The notes under the pieces: model-generated | Database searches by the model: none | What the model was told of the DNA's origin: nothing | Seen by the model: the letters and a program-made list of their open reading frames with translations, nothing else | Origin: DASWHX01 sp036397995 | Lineage (GTDB): Bacteria; Bacteroidota; Bacteroidia; Cytophagales; Cyclobacteriaceae | Direction of reading: 5' to 3' | Length of the DNA: 12,453 nucleotides | Assembly (NCBI GenBank): GCA_036397995.1 | Contig: DASWHX010000102.1 | Coordinates: 1-12,453, forward strand | Shown: positions 5,895 through 12,453 of the stretch, in pieces | Position numbering within the stretch: position 1 is the first letter of the stretch | Layout of the letters: each line of letters begins with the position of its first letter | Position numbers and translations under genes: made by a program

Positions 5895-6743
5895 TTATTT
5901 TGGTCTTGTAGCCACAATCAAACCATCCCAGGAATAGGTTTTATCTAAATCTATGGAAACATCAATTAAATAGTTTTTTGATTCAAGTAATTGAATGCAT
6001 GAATAATGCAATTCATTAGAATGGGTGGAAATGAAAAGGTGCCTGATCCTTTGGTCAGTCAAAAGCCTGGTAGCCCCTGTGAGCATTCTAAATTCAAATC
6101 CTTGAATATCACTATGTAGGATATCAATTTGGTCGATATTATGTTTGTTGACCAAATAATCAACACTAAATGTGGGTATTGGCTTTCTTAAATCAGATTT
6201 ATTATCTATGTATCCCAAAATGAATTTTCCATTAAGTCCATTTAATTTGAAATTAATTTTCCCAAAATTCATTTTATGCGGGTCTGGTTCAATCATATAG
6301 CAGCTGGCATTGGGTATTTTCATAGCAAACCACATGGAATAAAATGCCCAATAGCTTCCTAATTCAATAATGCATCCATTTGCCGGAATTTGATCAATAA
6401 TTTGTTGGAAAGCGGACTCCTCTTCAGGTTCATGGACGCCCCTATTTTCACGAATCAGAATGGCATTTCCGTAATCATAATAACTGCCCAATCCTATCTT
6501 AAGCCCATTATGCATCAATTGATAATTATTGAAGATATTACCCGCGTCCTTGATTCTATCAATTTTCATATTCTCCGGGCATTCTTTTACCCTTGAAATT
6601 CTATGGGACCAAAATTCCGGTAGCTTATATGCCGGAAAGAAGAATCTGAACCTTAAATTGAAATAATTAATCCTATTCAGGAAATACAGAATTGTATTAT
6701 AAACCAAAGGCTTGCTTTTTAACCATAGCTTAATTCTCATCAT
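5895..6743 (-). CDS. FkbM-family SAM-dependent methyltransferase
   Basis: This is a 282-residue class I methyltransferase of the FkbM type (Methyltransf_21), which usually O-methylates sugars or hydroxyl groups in glycans and natural products. The SAM-binding motif I is IIELGSYWAFYSMWF at about 125-139, followed by the acidic ribose-binding position in MIEPDP (about 150-155). The FkbM block IDILHSDIQGFEFRML lies at about 206-221. The first 120 residues, rich in aromatic and basic residues, are not a recognised domain. Two tandem ATG codons (6743 and 6740) are the plausible starts; an in-frame TTG just before them is less likely. The gene is divergent from the fucosyltransferase gene, with 113 bp between starts. 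I infer methylation of a sugar in a surface polysaccharide or glycolipid made with those enzymes. Confidence 0.87.
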   Translation of the reverse strand: MMRIKLWLKSKPLVYNTILYFLNRINYFNLRFRFFFPAYKLPEFWSHRISRVKECPENMKIDRIKDAGNIFNNYQLMHNGLKIGLGSYYDYGNAILIRENRGVHEPEEESAFQQIIDQIPANGCIIELGSYWAFYSMWFAMKIPNASCYMIEPDPHKMNFGKINFKLNGLNGKFILGYIDNKSDLRKPIPTFSVDYLVNKHNIDQIDILHSDIQGFEFRMLTGATRLLTDQRIRHLFISTHSNELHYSCIQLLESKNYLIDVSIDLDKTYSWDGLIVATRPK

Positions 6744-6856
6744 CAATTCCAGTCAAATCAAAATAATTATGAAATATACAGCTCTGTAAATTACATTTTA
6801 TCAAATGTATGAGAATGATTAGCTTTATATCCATCATTAAGATTCATATTTCATTC

Positions 6857-7753
6857 ATGATAATTCAAAGGCTAAGAGGTGGACTTGGTAATCAGTTATT
6901 TCAGTATGCTGCTGGAAAAGCTTTGGCTGAAATACATGATACTTCATACAAACTCGATCTATACTATTATAAAAAGCATCCTTACAGAACATTCGATTTG
7001 GAAAACTTCAACATTCCCATAGAAATAGCCACAAGGAAGGAAGTCCATTCTTTCACTGGCCAGAATCCTGTCGCAAGGTTTCTTAATAAATATGAGAATT
7101 ATTTTCATTGTCCAAAAGTATTTGTTCAGCCTCATTATCATTATTACAACCATTTCCTTAAACTTCCAAATAATTTATACTTATCAGGATATTGGCAAAG
7201 CGAAAAGTATTTTATAAGAATAAGAGACAAGGTACTTAATTGGTTTACTCTAAAGCATCCCCTGGATAAAAGGAACACAGATCTGATTGAGAAAATGAAA
7301 ACAAATCAAAGTATAAGTGTCCATGTCCGGTTAGGTGATTATACTCACAAGAACTACAATGAATTTTTCGGTGAAATGGATTCAAGTTATTTTTCAAAAG
7401 CGATTCAAATAATGTTAGATAAAGTAAAGGATCCGGCTTTCTATATTTTTTCAGAAGATCTCCAGTGGTGCAAAGAACGCCTTAATCTGCCTGAAACAAG
7501 TGTTTTTATCTCTCATAATAAGGGGCGAGAATCTTATAAAGACCTCATTTTGATGTCTGCATGCAAAAACAATATAATTGCAAACAGCACTTTTAGCTGG
7601 TGGGGTGCCTGGTTGAACCCAAACAAAGACAAAGTTGTCATCGCACCGGCAAAATGGTTTCAACAGGATTATATGACAAAAAGAACACCTTCTTTTCCCA
7701 CAAGACTTTACATTAATTCTGATTTGTATCCCGATGACTGGATAATTATATGA
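6857..7753 (+). CDS. Alpha-1,2-fucosyltransferase family (GT11)
   Basis: This 298-residue glycosyltransferase belongs to family GT11, which transfers fucose from GDP-fucose, typically in alpha-1,2 linkage to galactose. The N-terminal GGLGNQLFQYAAG (8-20), the donor-binding HVRLGDY at 156-162 and the C-terminal NSTFSWWGAWLN at 243-254 are the family motifs. The start at ATG 6857 places GGLGNQ at residues 8-13, as usual for the family; a 16-residue extension to 6809 has no family similarity. It is a soluble or peripheral cytoplasmic enzyme, with no signal peptide. The stop overlaps the next gene's start as ATGA, so the two are translationally coupled. The acceptor is presumably a lipid-linked or surface glycan. 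Some GT11 members make other linkages, so the linkage is from family knowledge. Confidence 0.93.
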   Translation: MIIQRLRGGLGNQLFQYAAGKALAEIHDTSYKLDLYYYKKHPYRTFDLENFNIPIEIATRKEVHSFTGQNPVARFLNKYENYFHCPKVFVQPHYHYYNHFLKLPNNLYLSGYWQSEKYFIRIRDKVLNWFTLKHPLDKRNTDLIEKMKTNQSISVHVRLGDYTHKNYNEFFGEMDSSYFSKAIQIMLDKVKDPAFYIFSEDLQWCKERLNLPETSVFISHNKGRESYKDLILMSACKNNIIANSTFSWWGAWLNPNKDKVVIAPAKWFQQDYMTKRTPSFPTRLYINSDLYPDDWIII

Positions 7754-8859
7754 GTCCTACAGAAATTATTATGATTGCAGGGGCAGTTCATAAAGCATTT
7801 GATACAAGAATTTTTCATAAGGAAGCAAAAACTCTGTCAAATGCCGGTTATAAAGTTAGCCTTATAATTCCTCATGATAAAGATGAATTGATTTCAGGCA
7901 TAAACATATGCGCAGTTTCACGTCCAAAATCCGGATTTCAACAATTATTTATAACCCCGCTGAAAATTTTTTGGAAAACCCTTAGCTTCTCCCGGAAATC
8001 AATTATTCATATTCATGATTCTGAACTTCTGGTAATCGGAGTTCTCCTAAGACTCTCAGGCAGAAGAGTAATTTATGATGCTCACGAGGACACTCCCCGG
8101 CAATTGCAATACCAGCATTGGATACCTATTTTAATAAAGCCATTTTATATTCTGTTTTATTTTCTGTTAGAACGGTTTTGCGGCATTTTATTTAATGCTA
8201 TTATAGTAGCTGAACCAGTAATTGGCAGGCATTATCCAAAACGAAAAACTACACTTATCCGAAATTTTGTAATCAGCGAGTTCTTTCGGCCGGTTGAAAT
8301 TAATGATGAATCAAAAAAAAATCAAATTATTTATATTGGGCTGCTAAGCAAACCACGAGGGTTATTTGAAATGGTTGAAGCCATGAAATTGCTTCCTCAA
8401 GAATTAGATATAAAACTTATTTTGGGTGGAAAATTTGCCCCGGCTGCCCTTGAGAATGAAATTGAAAATATACCAAAGATTGAATTCATTGGCTGGGTTC
8501 CATTTGAACAAATACCCGGGCTGCTTTCGGTTTCTAAAATAGGAATAATTACTCCACTGCCTTATAAGCGATACCTGACTAATTACCCTGTTAAATTATT
8601 TGAATACATGGCATCCGGATTGCCGGTGATCGCATCCAAATTTGGTGAGTCTGCCAAATTCGTTGAAGAGGCAAACTGCGGCTTATTGGTGGACCCTCAA
8701 CGGCCAGAAGAAATTTGTGAAGCAATTATTAAGCTAATAAGTAATCCCGATCGAGCTATCAAAATGGGGATAAATGGGCAAAAGTTAATTTTTGAAAAAT
8801 ACAATTGGGAAAGTGAATCTGAGAAATTGATTGCTGTTTATAAAAATTTACTAAAATAA
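7750..8859 (+). CDS. Glycosyltransferase family 4
   Basis: This 369-residue protein is a retaining GT-B glycosyltransferase of family GT4. The N-terminal Rossmann half opens with HKAFDTRIFHKEAKTLSNAGYKVSLI (14-39), a form common in capsule and exopolysaccharide clusters, and contains YDAHED (109-114). The linker has the RNF motif (171-173). The nucleotide-sugar half shows IIYIGLLSKPRG (193-204), FIGWV (246-250) and the donor site KLFEYMASGLPVIAS (282-296). It lacks a signal peptide; the hydrophobic stretch at about 126-150 may touch the membrane. Its start overlaps the fucosyltransferase stop by four bases, so both act in one pathway. The donor sugar is not readable from sequence. Confidence 0.92.
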   Translation: MSPTEIIMIAGAVHKAFDTRIFHKEAKTLSNAGYKVSLIIPHDKDELISGINICAVSRPKSGFQQLFITPLKIFWKTLSFSRKSIIHIHDSELLVIGVLLRLSGRRVIYDAHEDTPRQLQYQHWIPILIKPFYILFYFLLERFCGILFNAIIVAEPVIGRHYPKRKTTLIRNFVISEFFRPVEINDESKKNQIIYIGLLSKPRGLFEMVEAMKLLPQELDIKLILGGKFAPAALENEIENIPKIEFIGWVPFEQIPGLLSVSKIGIITPLPYKRYLTNYPVKLFEYMASGLPVIASKFGESAKFVEEANCGLLVDPQRPEEICEAIIKLISNPDRAIKMGINGQKLIFEKYNWESESEKLIAVYKNLLK

Positions 8860-9147
8860 TATCTTGATATAATTTAATGAACTTTGTAGACTTTTTTGCA
8901 AAAATTTATATTCCTCATTGGACGGTGTGAGATATATGAAGAGGCGACGACATCAGGTGAGGTTCAACTTATTTTTAACAACCAGCCTTATGCGTAAGAC
9001 TTCTGCTGGATATAATACTTTTGAGTTCATTTCTCATCCAATTTTCCACTGCTCTTCATAACTATTTGTTTATGAATACTGAATTTCCCACTATGGTCTT
9101 AAATCATTATCTTTAGAAGTCTTTATTAAATTGGAGATGTTGAGGCA
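8860..9147. other. Intergenic region without a gene
   Basis: This 288-bp spacer has no convincing frame on either strand. It contains a perfect inverted repeat, TTCATAA (9055-9061) and TTATGAA (9070-9076), around an 8-base loop, and a TACTTTTG (9016-9023) that matches the Bacteroidetes -7 element but lacks a -33 partner. Just after the GT4 stop is the short palindrome ATATC-TT-GATAT. The promoter of the hydroxylase gene should lie here; I cannot place it. Confidence 0.5.
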
Positions 9148-10035
9148 ATGGATATTTGGCAGACATTTAAAGACGGTTATTCAGGCTACGCCAATTATTT
9201 GTACCAGGAAATCACCTTTCAATATGATTATAAACCCTGGTGGGAAAATTATTTCTACTGGTTATTACTGGTGTCCCTGTTTTTCCTTATTCTGGAATGG
9301 ACAAGACCATGGAGAAAAGAACAACCTAAATTTCGAAAAGATTTTTGGATGGACTTCTTCTATATGTTCTTCAATTTTTTTCTTTTTTCCCTGATAATTT
9401 ACAATGCTGCCTCCAGCGTAGTTGTAGATGTCTTCAATAATCTTTTGTCAATATTCGGAATTCGCAATCTAGCTGCTATTAACATTGCTGAATGGAACCG
9501 TTTTGCTCAGCTATTTACATTACTATTAATTAGAGATTTCATACAATGGTGGGTGCACAGGTTATTACATCGTTCCCCCTGGCTTTGGGAGTTTCATAAG
9601 GTTCATCACTCGGTTGAACAAATGGGATTTGCCGCCCACCTGCGATTCCATTGGATGGAAAATATAGTATACCGGTTTTTGGAATATTTACCGCTGGCTA
9701 TGATTGGCTTTGGTATTAGCGACTTTTTCATTGTTCATATCTTTACACTTGCAATTGGTCATTTTAACCACAGCAACCTGAAAGTTAACCTGGGTCCTTT
9801 TAAATACATATTCAATAATCCGCAAATGCATATCTGGCATCATGCGAAAGATCTTCCACCTGAAAGGAGATATGGCGTTAATTTTGGCCTGACATTCAGT
9901 TTGTGGGACTATCTTTTCAAAACGAATTACATCCCATATACCGGAAAAAACATACCTTTGGGATTCCCCGGGATTGAAAAGTTCCCAAAATCTTTTGTCA
10001 AACAAAATCTTCACGGATTTAAGACAAAGAAATAA
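9148..10035 (+). CDS. Sterol desaturase / fatty acid hydroxylase family membrane protein
   Basis: This 295-residue integral membrane protein has the histidine clusters of the di-iron fatty acid hydroxylase superfamily, which uses O2 to hydroxylate or desaturate lipids. The clusters are HRLLH at 137-141, HKVHH at 150-154, HFNHS at 205-209 and HIWHH at 228-232, matching the HX3H, HX2HH, HX2-3H, HX2HH series. Hydrophobic segments lie at about 36-52, 66-90, 118-135 and 178-203. The start ATG 9148 follows a GAGG four bases upstream. Bacterial members act on diverse lipids, including sphingolipid-like and carotenoid substrates, so the name sterol desaturase should not be read as proof of sterol chemistry. 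moaA begins 9 bp after its stop, so the two are probably co-transcribed. Confidence 0.9.
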   Translation: MDIWQTFKDGYSGYANYLYQEITFQYDYKPWWENYFYWLLLVSLFFLILEWTRPWRKEQPKFRKDFWMDFFYMFFNFFLFSLIIYNAASSVVVDVFNNLLSIFGIRNLAAINIAEWNRFAQLFTLLLIRDFIQWWVHRLLHRSPWLWEFHKVHHSVEQMGFAAHLRFHWMENIVYRFLEYLPLAMIGFGISDFFIVHIFTLAIGHFNHSNLKVNLGPFKYIFNNPQMHIWHHAKDLPPERRYGVNFGLTFSLWDYLFKTNYIPYTGKNIPLGFPGIEKFPKSFVKQNLHGFKTKK

Positions 10036-10044
10036 GGGCAAGCG

Positions 10045-11040
10045 ATGGTTGAAAGTAAGGCAATATATGATAATCACGGAAGGCCAATTAATTACCTGCG
10101 GCTGGCAGTTACCGATAGGTGCAACCTGCGCTGCTTTTATTGTATGCCTGAGGAAGGTATAAAATATCTCCCTAAGAAAGAATTGCTTACCTATGAAGAG
10201 ATGGAACGGGTGGTCAAAATTCTTTCACATCTCGGAATTAATAAGATTAGAATTACCGGTGGCGAGCCATTCGTGAGACAGGATTTGATCAAATTCCTCC
10301 ACAGGATTAGACTGAATGATAAGATTGAAAAACTTTCAATAACTACCAATGGAATTTTGACAAGAGATTATATACCTGATTTAAAGGATCTCAAAATCTC
10401 ATCAGTCAACTTAAGCCTTGACACTTTAAATCCGGATCGGTTCAGAAAAATTACAAGAAGAGATAATTTCGATAAAGTTTTTGCGACACTTCAGGATCTG
10501 ATGGCAAACAATTTTGAAATCAAGATTAATATGGTTGTTATGACCAACCAGAACGTAGAAGATATTCTGCCTATGGTTGAACTTACCCGGGAATATCCGG
10601 TTAATGTCCGCTTTATCGAAGAAATGCCCTTTAATGGTGAGGGATCGAAATATGCCAGTTTAGATTGGACCCATCGCAAGATTCTTTCACACATTAAAAG
10701 TGAATATCCTGAAATGACCAAACTCGTTGATGATCCGCACTCTACCTCCATGAACTACCGAATTAAGAATTTCCAGGGCTCATTTGGAATTATTGCCGCA
10801 TTCAGCCGCACTTTCTGTGGATCATGTAATCGAATCCGGATAACAGCGCAGGGAATTATGAAGACGTGCTTGTATGATGGTGGCGTTCTTAATGTAAAAG
10901 AACTGATCAGATCCGGTTGTGACGATAGTGTTATTGCCGGCGAATTTATTTCCGCGTTCAAAAACAGGTACAAGGATGGTGTTGAAGCAGAGAAAAATCG
11001 AGTTCCCATTCATGAGTCAATGTCTACTATAGGAGGTTAG
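10045..11040 (+). CDS. moaA: GTP 3',8-cyclase (molybdenum cofactor step 1)
   Basis: This 331-residue radical SAM enzyme converts GTP to 3',8-cyclo-7,8-dihydro-GTP, the first step of molybdopterin synthesis. The N-terminal [4Fe-4S] cluster binds Cys26, Cys30 and Cys33 in TDRCNLRCFYCMP. The SAM-binding TGGEP is at 71-75. The second cluster uses Cys258, Cys261 and Cys275 (FCGSCNRIR ... KTCLYDGG). The protein ends in MSTIGG, and the C-terminal Gly-Gly is known to be needed for activity. Length fits the family. The start lies 9 bp after the hydroxylase stop with an AGGG-like site before it. No other moa, moe or mob gene is in the window, so the rest of the pathway is encoded elsewhere or beyond the edge. 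Confidence 0.97.
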   Translation: MVESKAIYDNHGRPINYLRLAVTDRCNLRCFYCMPEEGIKYLPKKELLTYEEMERVVKILSHLGINKIRITGGEPFVRQDLIKFLHRIRLNDKIEKLSITTNGILTRDYIPDLKDLKISSVNLSLDTLNPDRFRKITRRDNFDKVFATLQDLMANNFEIKINMVVMTNQNVEDILPMVELTREYPVNVRFIEEMPFNGEGSKYASLDWTHRKILSHIKSEYPEMTKLVDDPHSTSMNYRIKNFQGSFGIIAAFSRTFCGSCNRIRITAQGIMKTCLYDGGVLNVKELIRSGCDDSVIAGEFISAFKNRYKDGVEAEKNRVPIHESMSTIGG

Positions 11041-11394
11041 AATGTTCCGGGTTTTTTACCACGCCATTTGATATTTATGAATCCGCTAATAAAGAGTTTT
11101 TAAATTTACTACTGAAGCCAAACTTTTAATATTGGCAACCTCCTTTTGCCTGGGCGGATTGGTCTGGTGGTGCAAACGAGAAATTGCCCCAGTCCAGATA
11201 AATAAAGCGATTCTCTCTGGAAATATCAGACATTGAAAATCAATCAATTTCACTAAAATAAAAAATGGAAGTGAGGCACACGTTGATGTTAATTTCATTT
11301 GGATTTAAACTGAGACATTACCGAATTGTAAGGCAGATTTTTTATCAGTACATTATCCATTATTCATTATTATTGTGTTGATTAAAAAAAAAGT
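11041..11394. other. Intergenic region with no recognisable gene
   Basis: These 354 bp hold no convincing gene. A 70-residue minus-strand frame (11086-11298) is low-complexity and not protein-like. One stretch on the plus strand near 11129-11200 reads WQPPFAWADWSGGANEKLPQ without a start, bounded by stops, and may be a gene relic or chance. An A-rich run sits just before the next start codon, as often seen in Bacteroidetes leaders. No terminator hairpin after moaA was found. Confidence 0.45.
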
Positions 11395-12453
11395 ATGCAA
11401 AGACTTATCTTTAAGAAAGATCTTCTCCCCCACCTGCTTGCCATTATAATCTTTTTACTTGTCACCATTGTCTTTTTTAGCCCTGTCTATTTTCAGGGAA
11501 AATCTCTGCATCAGGATGATATCTATATGTGGCAGGGAGGTGCTAAAGAATTAATGGATTTTCGGGAGGAAACAGGTGAAGAAGGATTGTGGACTAATAG
11601 CATGTTTAGTGGTATGCCCGGTTATTTAATAAATACTCAGTTTAGCGGAGACCTTATTTATTACTTCCAAAGAATTCTTGCCTTTGGATTACCTCATCCA
11701 ACCAGCATTCTTTTCACCTCCTTTTTATGCTATTATATTATGCTGCTGGTGTTTGGTGTCCGCCCAGGTATTGCAATTGCGGGCGCATTGGCATTTGGGC
11801 TTTCCAGTTTCAACATAATTGGACTTGCAGCAGGTCATAACGCGAGAATTGCAGCTATATCGTTTATGCCTTTAGTGTTGGCCGGAATACACTTGTGTTT
11901 AAAAAGCAGGCCTTTATTAGGCGCAGTCATTACTTCAATTGGTCTTGCCATTCAGCTTCGGGTTAATCATATTCAGATTACCTATTATCTTCTCCTTGTC
12001 GTTTTAATCTATGGAGCGGTTTTCCTGGTAGAAGCTTATAAAAATAAAGGGTTGAAATCCTTCATCACAAGGTTAGGATTTCTTGTACTAGCTGTCCTCC
12101 TTGCGGTTGGAGCAAACCTCGGAAGACTATGGACCATTCTTGAGTATAATAAATACAGCATGAGGGGGATTTCCGAGTTAAGCAGAACTGTAGAAAGAGG
12201 TGAAAATGAAAGCGGTTTGGAGAAGTCGTATGCTTTTATGTACAGTTCCGGAATTTCAGAAAGTCTTACGCTTTTCATTCCCAATTATAAGGGTGGGCCA
12301 AATTATCAGTCTCTGGACAGCGATAGTAATTTGGGGCAGGCTTTGCGAAACAACGGCGTTGCTCCGGGTCAGATAAATCAGTATTTGCAAAATGTTCCTA
12401 CTTACTGGGGCAAACAGCCTGCTACTGCACCCTATTATTTGGGAGCGATAATG
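11395..12453 (+). CDS. YfhO-family multi-pass membrane protein (3' partial)
   Basis: The frame is open from ATG 11395 to the window edge, giving 353 residues of a larger protein. It starts with a short basic N-terminus and a membrane helix (about 11-30). An extracytoplasmic loop follows with SLHQDDIYMWQGGAKELMDF (37-56) and WTNSMFSGMPGYLINTQ (66-82), typical of Bacteroidetes YfhO-like proteins. Further helices lie at about 102-120, 124-145, 151-170, 173-188, 195-213 and 224-242, with GHNARI (147-152) and NHIQITYY (191-198) between them. The topology and acidic residues in the first loop recall GT-C glycosyltransferases that use lipid-linked sugars; a B. subtilis YfhO role in lipoteichoic acid glycosylation has been proposed. 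A function in surface glycosylation is therefore inference. The C-terminal half is not visible. Confidence 0.85.
   Translation, partial: MQRLIFKKDLLPHLLAIIIFLLVTIVFFSPVYFQGKSLHQDDIYMWQGGAKELMDFREETGEEGLWTNSMFSGMPGYLINTQFSGDLIYYFQRILAFGLPHPTSILFTSFLCYYIMLLVFGVRPGIAIAGALAFGLSSFNIIGLAAGHNARIAAISFMPLVLAGIHLCLKSRPLLGAVITSIGLAIQLRVNHIQITYYLLLVVLIYGAVFLVEAYKNKGLKSFITRLGFLVLAVLLAVGANLGRLWTILEYNKYSMRGISELSRTVERGENESGLEKSYAFMYSSGISESLTLFIPNYKGGPNYQSLDSDSNLGQALRNNGVAPGQINQYLQNVPTYWGKQPATAPYYLGAIM

Noticed and set aside
6809..6856. Alternative upstream start of the fucosyltransferase gene
   Set aside because: It adds 16 residues with no similarity to the family, whereas ATG 6857 places GGLGNQ at the usual distance from the N-terminus.
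5777..8926. A shared 13-base ATATTCCTCATTG-type word near 5776-5788 and 8910-8922
   Set aside because: The match does not extend on either side and has no terminal repeat structure, so it is most likely chance.
9131..9394. An 87-residue frame overlapping the start of the hydroxylase gene
   Set aside because: It shares DNA with the hydroxylase gene, whose histidine motifs are unmistakable, so it is a shadow frame.
11035..11071. Strong Shine-Dalgarno-like sequence over the moaA stop and a short ATG frame at 11042
   Set aside because: The AGGAGG encodes the conserved Gly-Gly end of moaA, and the following frame is only nine codons with no likeness to a known protein.
11086..11298. A 70-residue minus-strand frame in the gap before the YfhO-type gene
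   Set aside because: There is no recognisable domain or promoter, and the composition does not look like a real protein.

Overview
The window looks like chromosomal DNA of a Bacteroidota (Bacteroidetes) bacterium. The evidence is an AT-rich composition, A/T-rich leaders without strong Shine-Dalgarno sites, a promoter resembling the Bacteroidetes TTTG / TAnnTTTG type (783-814), a small three-helix membrane protein typical of the phylum beside an ECF sigma factor, and a very Bacteroidetes-like YfhO-type membrane protein at the right edge. I see no rRNA, tRNA, CRISPR array, intact insertion sequence or prophage.

Layout from left to right. (1) 2-685 is the C-terminal part of a Dam-type DNA adenine methyltransferase cut by the window edge. 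A short open start (686-751) abuts it and may be the decayed beginning of a partner restriction enzyme. (2) 819-2342 holds a TetR-family repressor gene and an alpha/beta hydrolase gene. Each is preceded, at nearly the same distance from its start codon, by the same palindrome (777-790 and 1435-1448), so they look like one repressor regulon. (3) 2415-3860 is an SLC13/DASS-type anion transporter, ending at a hairpin that can serve both strands. (4) 3923-5548 is a small membrane protein on the minus strand, divergent from an ECF sigma factor and a two-helix membrane protein that is probably its anti-sigma factor. A near-perfect inverted repeat lies in the divergent gap. (5) 5593-5808 (minus) is a possible small gene of unknown function. 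(6) 5895-8859 is a small surface-glycan group: an FkbM-type methyltransferase (minus), then a GT11 fucosyltransferase and a GT4 glycosyltransferase that overlap by four bases. (7) 9148-11040 is a di-iron fatty acid hydroxylase/sterol desaturase family enzyme followed 9 bp later by moaA (GTP 3',8-cyclase). (8) From 11395 to the right edge is the N-terminal part of a large YfhO-family membrane protein.

How the genes work together: three local units stand out. The first is the TetR/hydrolase pair joined by the shared operator. The second is the sigma/anti-sigma pair with its divergent membrane partner. The third is the fucosyltransferase/GT4 pair with the divergent methyltransferase, presumably modifying a surface polysaccharide or glycolipid. 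The remaining neighbours (DASS transporter, hydroxylase, moaA, YfhO) look like ordinary chromosomal genes without an obvious shared pathway. I did not find a convincing wholly new system. The best-supported new observation is the duplicated operator, followed by the palindrome in the sigma-factor intergenic region and the possible decayed restriction-modification locus.
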